9,251 bases of DNA from DATFKA01 sp042095835 (lineage in GTDB: Bacteria > Bacteroidota > Bacteroidia > Chitinophagales > Saprospiraceae), in the NCBI GenBank assembly GCA_042095835.1, contig JBELML010000186.1, positions 1 to 9,251 of the forward strand, given 5' to 3'. Position 1 is the first letter of the stretch. Each line of letters starts with the position of its first letter. The position numbers were made by a program, and so were the translations under genes. Of the stretch, positions 1-8,300 are shown one piece after another. The notes under the pieces are model-generated. The model was not told the DNA's origin. It saw only the letters and a program-made list of their open reading frames with translations, and ran no database searches.

Positions 1-722
1 TCATAGCTGTGAAGATTGGTGATCTCAATGGTTCAGCTGCGGCTTATGTGCAGCCGCGTACCAATAAGGTCTTTGGCATTACCGCTAAAGCGGAAACACG
101 CCTACTCAAAGCTGGCTATGACTATAGAATTGATTTCGATGCTGCGGATCTAGCTAAGGTGCAAGGATATCAATTTAGCCTAGAATTGAACGAGGTGGAA
201 TTGGTTGATATGGATTATGGCGTAGCACAAGCCGAACACTTTGCTATTTTCCCACAAGAAGACTTAATCACGACTTCTTGGAATAATATTGAGTTAGATG
301 ATCAGAGATTATTTAGCCTCATTATTAGACCAGAAAACGATATGGCCTTAGAGGATGCACTTCAGATTAGTTCTCGTAAGACAGATGCAGAAGCATACAA
401 CTTACAAGGACAGGTTATGCCAATCGGTTTAAGTCTAGAAACAGGAGGACAAGCTGAGTTGGTCAATCAATTGTACCAGAACCGTCCGAACCCGTTCTTA
501 GGAGAAACTTTGGTGAGATTCCAGTTGGGACAGGGTGGACAAATCAGTCTGAAGGTACGCGATGTAAGAGGCAGACTTGTGAAAGCTATCAATGGAGAGT
601 TTGCACCTGGATATCACGAAGTGAGAATTAAGAACAATGAATTACCATCAGCGGGTATATACTACTATACTTTAGAAGCTGGTGAATTTACCGCAACGAA
701 GAAGATGATTTTGATCGAATAG
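1..722 (+). CDS. C-terminal part of a T9SS-exported protein with cohesin-like domain (5' truncated)
   Basis: This is the 3' end of a larger gene. The frame is open to the left edge, with the first whole codon at 3. The first residues read IAVKIGDLNGS, which match FVAIKVGDVNGS inside the downstream 1443-residue protein, so the GTG at 9 is an internal valine codon and not the start. From about 75 to 444 lies a cohesin-like beta domain with the core VQGYQFSLELN (about 159-191), then EHFAIF and LITTSW. From 471 to 719 is an 83-residue T9SS type A sorting domain: RPNPF near its start, a central DVRGRLV strand, GYHEVRI, GIYYYTLEAGEF, and the terminal basic stretch KKMILIE. In this family the sorting domain directs passage across the outer membrane through T9SS and is then removed or replaced by a surface anchor. 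The N-terminal functional part lies outside the window, so the overall role is unknown. An adhesin-like protein similar to its neighbour is plausible but inferred. Confidence 0.92.
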   Translation, partial: IAVKIGDLNGSAAAYVQPRTNKVFGITAKAETRLLKAGYDYRIDFDAADLAKVQGYQFSLELNEVELVDMDYGVAQAEHFAIFPQEDLITTSWNNIELDDQRLFSLIIRPENDMALEDALQISSRKTDAEAYNLQGQVMPIGLSLETGGQAELVNQLYQNRPNPFLGETLVRFQLGQGGQISLKVRDVRGRLVKAINGEFAPGYHEVRIKNNELPSAGIYYYTLEAGEFTATKKMILIE

Positions 723-737
723 GAGAATAAAATACAT

Positions 738-773
738 ATTACGGTTGTTTTGCATATGCAAAACAACCGTAAT
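738..773. repeat. Perfect 36-bp palindrome downstream of the first gene
   Basis: ATTACGGTTGTTTTGCAT is followed with no spacer by its exact reverse complement, giving two 18-base arms. It begins 15 bases after the TAG stop. As RNA it would fold into a long stem whose apical pairs must open to form a loop. There is no clean T-run directly after it (AATTGTTATATTA follows), so it is less a textbook terminator than the hairpin just downstream. It could protect the 3' end of the message, assist termination, or act as a protein-binding palindrome; the sequence does not decide between these. Confidence 0.85.
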
Positions 774-781
774 TGTTATAT

Positions 782-847
782 TAGAGCATATTTGGCCCGC
801 TTTTTGCTTAGGTAATTAAGAGGAGCCCAGATGTGCTCTAGTTTTTT
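782..847 (+). terminator. Rho-independent terminator after the first gene
   Basis: Bases 782-795 (TAGAGCATATTTGG) pair with 827-840 (CCAGATGTGCTCTA) along 14 positions, of which two are G-T wobbles. The 31-base loop can form a small inner stem (CTTA at 807-810 with TAAG at 817-820). One G and then six T (842-847) follow directly, the layout of an intrinsic terminator reading on the + strand. It would end transcription of the first gene and separate it from the gene starting at 912. Because it also lies 65 bases before that start, a leader or attenuator role cannot be excluded. Confidence 0.8.
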
Positions 848-911
848 AGCCTTTATTTCCCCCACTGATAAATGTTAGATAATATTCTCGTACTGTATCA
901 AAGAATTTCCG

Positions 912-3900
912 ATGAAAAAATTTTTAATTTTCATTTTAGGGTTTTTCTGCTGTTTAGGAACAATTATAGGACAGGCCAATAGCGATGAAATAGGATGCCA
1001 CGATCAAGTTAATGTGACACTTGGTGATTCTTGTAGATTTGACTTAGAAGTAAAAGAGGTAGGTGTAAATATCACCGATCCTACAGGTTTGTCCTTGATA
1101 GTTGATGATGGAATGAATTTAAACAAAGCGCGTGTTGATGGACCAGGTCTATTCAACGTTGGCCTTTTTCTGAATGATTCTACTTTGGTTTGTTGGTCAA
1201 CGGTTTTAGCAGAAGATAAAACCGCTCCTACCATTTTACCACCTGCCGATGATACCTTAGAATGTTGGTTGATTGATGCTGTACTTAATAATGCTGAAAC
1301 CGTAGCTCAACCGGGAGTAGGAGATGACAGTGATGATAAAAATGATCTGGGCATTCCCACCATTCTAGATGCTTGTGATACAGATCTTACTTTCGATTGG
1401 TCAGATATAGTGGAATATGGAAGTTGTGATGATGATTTCTACGCTAAAATAATACGAAGATTTACTACGCAAGATAAAGCAGGCAATAGAGCGACTGCAA
1501 CACAGGTGATTACTTTTCAACAAGTAACGCCAAATATGTTTGACTTCAAGCCCACCGACAATTTTAGTTTTGATACGGGGGATAATAAATGGGTTGCCAT
1601 TTATCAGACTTGCGATTTCGATACTTTAGGAAAACCATTAAATATCTATCCAGTATTCGAAGATGCTTTTGGCAATGAAGTAGCGCTGGATGAAGCGAAT
1701 TGTGGTAATACTCCTGTGGTTGAAGAAGATTTATTCAGCCTAGACTGCGGATACAAAGAAGAACGCACTATCTCTGTTTTTGAATGGTGTGCAGATGATA
1801 ATGCTGTGACAACGACCCATACTTACCAAGTAAAAGTGGGTGATTTTGAGGCGCCACTGTTTGACTCCTGTGTTTATGATCAGATAGATGCCTTAGAGGA
1901 CGGCATTGATCTACTTGATTATACCCTTTCTCAACCAGATTCTATATTGAAGGCCTTAAATGAGGCTGGAATCGACGAAAGCGCCATTACTGGTTTAGAC
2001 GCTTGTTTTGAATTTGTTTCTACTGGACCAATGGATTGCACAGCTAGTATAAACACTTCTCTGGCAGGACTTCGTGCTCTTTTTGGAGATCTATTGGTGC
2101 AAGATTGCTCTGAGCCAACCATTACTACTGCCATCATTTCTTATACAGATGATCTAATTGGTAAAGTGCCTACAGGAAAGAAAAGTTGGAAGATAGGTGG
2201 CTATGAAGTGCAAGGAAATATGGCACAGGGAATACCTATTGGTACACATGCTATTGTAATCAGTGCCAAAGACGATTGCCATAATGCAGGATTAGGAATT
2301 GTGTTTTTTGAGGTAAAGGATCAAGTTAAACCAGTAGCCAAATGCGATGATGAATTGAGGATTACACTGACCGAAGGAGACCGAAATCTTGATATTATCG
2401 GTTATGCTCAGGTGCGAATTGAAGATGTTGATGAAGGTAGCTGGGACAATTGCGGGCCAGTGAGTTTAAGGACTAGGAGAATTGTTGACAATGCAAGCGA
2501 TGCAGCTGATGAGTATGAGAAAAAGTATGGAGCGGAGTATAGAGAAACATTTATTGAAGAGACCGGCTATTCTGCTTGGGAGGAATATGTAGAATTTTTC
2601 TGTCCAGATATAGGTATACCTACCGAGGTGCAATTGGAGGCTACTGATCAATTTGGTAATACGAGCCTTTGTTGGCTAAACGTCGTTCCAGAAAACGGAT
2701 TGAATGTCAAGGTGAATATCCTTCCTACTCAAGAAAGAGAAATCTTTTGCGATAGCTCCATTACAATGGATAATGTGCACCTATTTGCTGATTTGGAAGT
2801 GATCGGGATGCAATGTAATGGACCTATCGTCACCTATGATATAGAAGCCAACCTAGATCAATGTGGAGCTGGTTACTACATTATTCGGCCTCTTTTAATT
2901 GATGGAGACAATTCTACTAAGAATCCTAATGATCTGGGAGATCCCAATACGAATTTTGTGAGGGTAGAGGTACTTAAAAGGCACCGCTGGGTGATCAACT
3001 TTCCGTTTGATCAAAGACTGCAATGTGGACAAGATGAGTCTGACTCAGCACCTAGAGTTATAGTAAGTGGGGTCTGTGATATCATCGCTATTTCCCAACT
3101 ACCAGAGGAAAGATTTGAGGTCACCGATGATCCAGATGCATGTTATAAAATCTTACGCACCTTTAGAGCCATAAACTGGTGCCAGTACGAAGGAGAAGAT
3201 ATTCCTGAGTTTCCAGCTCATGTCGATGTTTTTAACGGCGTTCCAGGTTTTCAGCAAAAAGCACAATGGATTGTGGTTTATGATAATACGGACCCAGTTG
3301 TAAGTATTAATGCTCCAGATGTGCCTTCTCAAAATAACCTGGATTGTTCTGCTGATACCGATATTTCGGTCAATATTACAGATGCTTGCTCTGTGCAGGA
3401 TATCGATGCCAAAGTATTTATAAACGACATAGAGGAGCCTTTCGATTTAGTCATCGAAGAGAGTTCGGCAAGCCTCAGGATTGGAGCGCGTCGAGCGATT
3501 AATGATTATAAAATAAGAGTGGAAGTAAGTGACGGCTGTGGCAATCTGACTATTGAGGAAGCTGAATTTAGTGTCTATGACGATAAAGCACCCGCACCCA
3601 TTTGCCAGAACGGTTTAGTTGCAGAATTGATGCCAGTCGATCCAAGTAGTATTAATGAAGAATCAAGCGCATCTTTAGGGATGGCGGTCGTATGGGCTTC
3701 AGACTTTATTGCTTCTCCAGTAGGCGACTGCTCCGGACAATCAACTGCTCAAGTGCCTGTAGGTGGCGGCAACGACCAGCCGATGGTTGTGGAGGCTGCC
3801 TATTCTATTTATTTTGAAGACTCCATCCTAAACGACCCTTCATGGGCTTATCTCAGCCCTTATGATGATGAATCTACCCGCGGCTTACAATTGACCTGCG

Positions 3901-5243
3901 CCCATTTAGATGGAGCTGATGAGGGATTGGTTAATGTGCGGATATATGCCGAAGATCAGGCGGGGAACTTCGATTATTGTCAAACATTCATCAGAGTACA
4001 AGATAATATGGCGGTTTGTGGAGAGACGAGTGATGATGGTACGATCGCTGGAACGATACAAACTGAAGATGCAGCACCAGTTGAAGATGTAGAAGTGCAT
4101 CTTTCGGGCGACCGAAATATGAATTCCTTCACAGCAAAAGGTGGACAGTACCTTTTTTATGTTGGATTAGGAGATTTTACAATAGCACCCAGGAAGGACG
4201 ATAACCACAAAAATGGTGTAAGTACCTTCGATATTATTTTAATACAAAAGCATATAACTGGTGCAAAAGCCTTGGATTCACCCTATAAATTAATAGCCGC
4301 AGATGTAAATCAATCAGGATCAATCACCGTACTCGACTTGATTCAGATCAGAAAGATTGTACTGAATATAGATACCGAGTTTCCTACGAATACCAGTTGG
4401 AAATTTGTACCAGCAAACTTTACTTTTGACGATTCAGCCAATCCTTTGCGCACCAATTATCCAGAAGTGATCAATATTAATAACGGTCAATTTGATGGAT
4501 TTAATGGTTCTTTTGTGGCCATCAAAGTTGGAGATGTGAATGGTTCTGTAATGGTGGAGAAAAGGGCTAAGACATCACCGTTTATTCTTTCTACAGATGC
4601 TAGAAAGCTAGAAGCTAACAAAACTTATACTATACCCATCTATGGTAAAATGAAGGATGTACAAGGTTACCAGTTCAGTTTGGGTTGGAATACGGAATTG
4701 CTAGACTTGGTGGACATTGTAGAAGGTATTGGAGGTGGAAAGGAACATTTTGGCCTATTTAAAGATAGAGGTCTGCTTACTACAAGTTTTCATACAGATG
4801 CTAAGGCAGGTAAGGCTTTTCAGGATCGCGAAATCCTTTTTGCGCTCACCATCAAAGCCAAAGCTAGTACAGATATTAAAACGGCAATCCATCTTTTCGA
4901 TCAACCAACTATCGCGGAAGCTTATACCATAGATAATCAATTGTTGGAGCCTACCCTGGACTATCAATTAGCGGAGGATACCGATAATCAACTGCTAGCC
5001 AATTTTCCCAATCCATTCAACCTGGAGACGAAGATCAGTTTCTATCTAGAAGAAGAGGGTAGTGGGCGTATAGAAATCATGGATAGTAAAGGGAGCACCG
5101 TTTGGATGCAAGAAGGAGACTTTGTGAAAGGCCACAATGAGGTGATTGTCAAAGGCCAAGAACTACCAGCCTCAGGATTATACTACTACTCCATCCATTG
5201 CGGTCACTTTGAGGCAAGCGAGAAAATGTTGATGCAACGATAG
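912..5243 (+). CDS. Large secreted HYR/Ig-like repeat protein with dockerin-like, cohesin-like and T9SS sorting domains
   Basis: Complete 1443-codon gene. ATG 912 is the first ATG after the in-frame TAG at 876 and opens a Sec-type signal peptide (MKK, then a hydrophobic stretch to about IIGQA, residue 22). Residues about 25-1035 are Cys- and Asp-rich beta modules. Their boundaries carry the HYR/Ig-like signature D-x-x-x-P at residues 102 (DKTAP), 311 (DFEAP), 470 (DQVKP), 791 (DNTDP) and 890 (DDKAP), plus DKAGN, DQFGN and DQAGN turns. Residues about 1043-1095 (GTIAGTI...VEDVEVHLSG) resemble carboxypeptidase-regulatory or SdrD-B folds. A two-part dockerin-like segment follows: NGVSTFDIILIQKHITG near 1101-1117, and D1131-x-N-x-S-G-x-I-x-x-x-D1142 with LIQIRKIVL after it. 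A long insert leads to VGDVNGS (1206-1212). Residues 1231-1352 are cohesin-like and 1361-1443 are a T9SS type A sorting domain (FPNPF, GLYYYSI, EKMLMQR). The likely role is a surface adhesin or matrix protein; no catalytic motif was seen. Hairpins on both sides suggest it is transcribed on its own. No Shine-Dalgarno sequence precedes the ATG, which is usual in Bacteroidota. Confidence 0.93.
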   Translation: MKKFLIFILGFFCCLGTIIGQANSDEIGCHDQVNVTLGDSCRFDLEVKEVGVNITDPTGLSLIVDDGMNLNKARVDGPGLFNVGLFLNDSTLVCWSTVLAEDKTAPTILPPADDTLECWLIDAVLNNAETVAQPGVGDDSDDKNDLGIPTILDACDTDLTFDWSDIVEYGSCDDDFYAKIIRRFTTQDKAGNRATATQVITFQQVTPNMFDFKPTDNFSFDTGDNKWVAIYQTCDFDTLGKPLNIYPVFEDAFGNEVALDEANCGNTPVVEEDLFSLDCGYKEERTISVFEWCADDNAVTTTHTYQVKVGDFEAPLFDSCVYDQIDALEDGIDLLDYTLSQPDSILKALNEAGIDESAITGLDACFEFVSTGPMDCTASINTSLAGLRALFGDLLVQDCSEPTITTAIISYTDDLIGKVPTGKKSWKIGGYEVQGNMAQGIPIGTHAIVISAKDDCHNAGLGIVFFEVKDQVKPVAKCDDELRITLTEGDRNLDIIGYAQVRIEDVDEGSWDNCGPVSLRTRRIVDNASDAADEYEKKYGAEYRETFIEETGYSAWEEYVEFFCPDIGIPTEVQLEATDQFGNTSLCWLNVVPENGLNVKVNILPTQEREIFCDSSITMDNVHLFADLEVIGMQCNGPIVTYDIEANLDQCGAGYYIIRPLLIDGDNSTKNPNDLGDPNTNFVRVEVLKRHRWVINFPFDQRLQCGQDESDSAPRVIVSGVCDIIAISQLPEERFEVTDDPDACYKILRTFRAINWCQYEGEDIPEFPAHVDVFNGVPGFQQKAQWIVVYDNTDPVVSINAPDVPSQNNLDCSADTDISVNITDACSVQDIDAKVFINDIEEPFDLVIEESSASLRIGARRAINDYKIRVEVSDGCGNLTIEEAEFSVYDDKAPAPICQNGLVAELMPVDPSSINEESSASLGMAVVWASDFIASPVGDCSGQSTAQVPVGGGNDQPMVVEAAYSIYFEDSILNDPSWAYLSPYDDESTRGLQLTCAHLDGADEGLVNVRIYAEDQAGNFDYCQTFIRVQDNMAVCGETSDDGTIAGTIQTEDAAPVEDVEVHLSGDRNMNSFTAKGGQYLFYVGLGDFTIAPRKDDNHKNGVSTFDIILIQKHITGAKALDSPYKLIAADVNQSGSITVLDLIQIRKIVLNIDTEFPTNTSWKFVPANFTFDDSANPLRTNYPEVININNGQFDGFNGSFVAIKVGDVNGSVMVEKRAKTSPFILSTDARKLEANKTYTIPIYGKMKDVQGYQFSLGWNTELLDLVDIVEGIGGGKEHFGLFKDRGLLTTSFHTDAKAGKAFQDREILFALTIKAKASTDIKTAIHLFDQPTIAEAYTIDNQLLEPTLDYQLAEDTDNQLLANFPNPFNLETKISFYLEEEGSGRIEIMDSKGSTVWMQEGDFVKGHNEVIVKGQELPASGLYYYSIHCGHFEASEKMLMQR
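4191..4364 (+). other. Two-part dockerin-like segment inside the 1443-residue protein
   Basis: The first half (residues about 1096-1117) has N-G-V-S-T-F-D followed by an amphipathic helix IILIQKHITG. The second half (1131-1151) is the better match to the dockerin calcium loop: D1131, N1133, S1135, G1136, I1138, D1142, then the helix LIQIRKIVL. The first loop is one residue shorter than the consensus after its Gly, and Ser replaces Asp at position 5 of the second. Calcium binding is therefore likely but not certain. From memory, large T9SS proteins of Saprospiria commonly carry this NGV(S/T)TFD...AADVN arrangement just before their C-terminal domains. Confidence 0.75.
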
Positions 5244-5279
5244 CAGATATTTGTCCAGATATCGGAAAAAAAGATATTC

Positions 5280-5324
5280 AAATAGCTCTAATATTTAGTA
5301 GATTTAAATATTAGAGCTATTTTT
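5280..5324 (+). terminator. Intrinsic terminator after the 1443-codon gene
   Basis: AAATAGCTCTAATATTTA (5280-5297) and its exact reverse complement (5305-5322) form an 18-bp perfect stem with a 7-base loop (GTAGATT). The 3' arm runs into TTTTTATT, which supplies the U-rich tail. It begins 36 bases after the TAG stop at 5241-5243. The stem is AT-rich but long. It occupies much of the 117-base gap before the metalloprotease gene and leaves only about 36 bases between its end and the next ATG. Confidence 0.8.
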
Positions 5325-5360
5325 ATTGCTCAAAGAGTACCTTCAAACAGAACCTTATAA

Positions 5361-8300
5361 ATGAATACTGGAAGACGACATTTCCTAGTAGGCTTATTAC
5401 TACTACTTGCAAGCTCAATTTTTAGTCAGGCTACTACTACAAACGATCAAGCCTATTATTTTCAAACAGATTTACAAAAAAGTATTCTAGCGCAAGATCA
5501 GCTTAGGAGCGGTGACTCGGTCTTCGAGATAGATCTCCCGCTATCTGATGGTACCATACTTCCATTTATTGCGGTAGAAAACCAAGTTTTATCAGAAGAA
5601 ATAAAGCAGGAGTTTCCTGCAAATTATTCCCTTGATTTGATTTGTAAGGATAATCCTCAAATCACTGGAAAACTGGCGATTGGTCAACGTTATGTTGTTG
5701 GGACAATCTATACCCCAAAAGAGACCCACATCATCAATCCTTCTAGAATCCGAGAAGGAAATCTTTTGGTTTATAACACCTTACATAACCCAGAAATAGA
5801 AGAGCACATTTTAGAGGAGACCTTTTGTACATATGATCAGAATCTTGAGCGCTTATCAAAAGGAAATAGGTCAAGAGTGAATTTACGAGGGGCTTCTAGT
5901 TTCGGCTTTGGTGGTCAACGTAGAGTATACAGAATGGCGATTACTACTCCAGCAGAGTTTTATAACGCTAATGGTGGAAACCCCTCTGATGCTCTTGCCG
6001 CAGTGAATTTTGGTATAAATAGTATCAATACGATTTATTCCAACGAGTTGAATATCACCTTTACCTTAGCGGGCAGTCCGTTTTTCTACACAGATGAAAA
6101 TACGGATCCCTTTGATCCAACTAGTGGGATTGGGAGAGAAACCCAAGCTGCTACTGGTGTAAATCTTAATTTTGATCGAGATGATTATGACATAGGCCAC
6201 GTACTCAACAATAGCAATGCTAATGCTTGGAGCGGCGGTGGAGTGGCCTTACTAGAATCAGTTTGCAATCTTGGAACTAGAGGTGATGGTTTTAGAAAAG
6301 CTGCAGGTTGGTCGGGTTCTTCATACAACCTCTCCGGGCAAATGATCCTAATATTTGCACACGAGGTTGGACATATGTTTGGTGCCGAACATACTTGGAA
6401 TGGAGAAGGTTTTGGCTGTGACACTAGTCAATTAGCTCTAAACAATGCCTATGAAATTGCTAGTGGTACGACAATCATGTCTTACAATGGTTTATGTGCT
6501 AGTATATATAATATTCCTAGCTTTGGTTTGTTAGATAACTATTTTCACGCGGCTAGCCTGACGCAAATGATCAACTATATTGATAGTGATCCTATTGGCG
6601 GGAGTTGTCCAAGTAGGAGTCCTGCCAACAATGATATTCCTAGAGTAGATGCAAGTCCAGAAGCTTCAACCTATAATATCCCTATTGAAACACCTTTTGA
6701 GTTGACTGGAGCTGGATATGATCTAGATAGCGACAACCTTACCTATTGTTGGGAACAGTTTGATGAAGATGGTACTAATGAAAGACCTGCTTATGGAGAC
6801 ATCGGTGCCGATGCTGCCGATAATGCGCTAGCTCCTTTGTTTCGATCATTTCCACCAAGTTCTAATCCTACTAGAATCTTTCCAAGTTTGGAAAAAATTC
6901 TTACGGGTATGGATACTAGTTTGGCATTTGAAGCATTGCCAGCTATTAACCGAACGATGAATTTTGTATTGACTGTTAGAGATAATGATCCCAATGGAGG
7001 TGCAGTAGCTTGTGATAACATCACCATAAATGTGGAAAATACTCCAGGTTCTTTTCGTATTACTTCCCAGAATACGGCTACTAATTTAGTCGCAAATGGT
7101 AGCAACACCTTTACGATTACTTGGGATGTGAACGATACAGATAATATGCCGATCAATGCCACTCAGGTAGATATTCTATTTTCAATGGATGGTGGACTTA
7201 CTTTTCCATTTACGCTGGCAGGAGGAACTGCTAATGATGGAATGGAAACTATAACGGTACCAGACCTACCAACCACTCAGGGAAGGATAAAAATTAAGCC
7301 TGTTGATAACATTTTCTTTGACATTAACAACGCTGCTATTACAATTACCTCATTATGTGTAGCTCCTACCAGTGTGATTAGCTCCGATAATGCCTTGGTA
7401 GATCAGGTAGGTGCCGCTAGCTTGGATATAAGCCTTAGTTCTTTTACTGGAACCTTTTCAAAAACATTAACAGGTACGCTTACTCCTAGTAGTCCACTTG
7501 GTCAGGTACCAATTTATGATATTGAGAATAATAATAACTGTGAGACCATTTTCAATAGGCGGTACGTACTTAAAACCTTTATGGTCACAGAGGCAGGTGA
7601 GTACCGGTTTCAATCTAATAATAGTAATATCTTTACAGCACTATATAATTCTGCTTACAATCCCTCAAGTGGATGTACGAATCTTATCACAAGTAGTTTG
7701 TATGGGAACATTGTTTTGTCTTACATTGAAAATGACGGAGGGATATTCGCTGATCTTAGCCCTGGGAATACCTATGTTCTTGCTGCATTCGGTCTATCCG
7801 GTACACCCACATTCGAAATAAGTATGGATGGGCCAGGCCAAATTTTTATGGAGACGGCATTCCCGGCTAGTGTAAATTATACCTACGTAATTGTAGATAC
7901 CGAATCAGGTAATATCATAGACTTTGAGGATGATCCTGACCTTTTGAATGCGGTTAAATATGTAGGCGGTTGTTATGAGGTTTTCGGCTTAGCCTATGAA
8001 AATAGCACCACACTTATGGATTTGCAAACCAACTATAATGGTACCAGTTTTGCTGCTTTTCAAACACTCAGCCTTTCTAGCTCCTTATGTGCTATATTGA
8101 GTAATAATAAAAAGGAGGTGACCATTCTGAGCTGTGGAGCTGAGGCTGGAGCCCTGAATAATCCTAGTGCCTTAACCGCTTATGAAGATTCTCCAGTATT
8201 AAATTTAAGTCTTGCTCCTAACTATAGTGGCACCAGTGACCCTGGGTCGGATTATAGTTATACCTATGCTATTGTAGATGCTGGAGACTTATCCGTTCAG

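Noticed and set aside
9..11. GTG as a start codon for a 237-residue protein
   Set aside because: The frame is open to the left edge, and the residues across this codon (IAVKIGDLNGS) align with an internal segment of the downstream paralogue, so it is an internal valine.
839..887. Bacteroidota-type -7 promoter boxes before the 1443-codon gene (TAGTTTTT at 839, TAATATTC at 880)
   Set aside because: Each only approximates TAnnTTTG, the first lies in the terminator tail, and neither has a TTG element at the right distance upstream. AT-rich sequence gives such hits by chance.
5244..5279. Short inverted/direct repeat CAGATAT...CAGATATC after the second gene
   Set aside because: The pairing arms are only 5 bases long and the region has no further structure; the strong hairpin is just downstream.
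6791..7162. 123-codon open frame on the - strand
   Set aside because: It lies entirely within the metalloprotease frame, over conserved PKD/Ig-like sequence, and its translation resembles no family. It is a shadow frame.
7498..7821. 107-codon open frame on the + strand
   Set aside because: It overlaps the first PPC-like module of the metalloprotease in another frame; the metalloprotease frame stays open and shows repeat conservation there.
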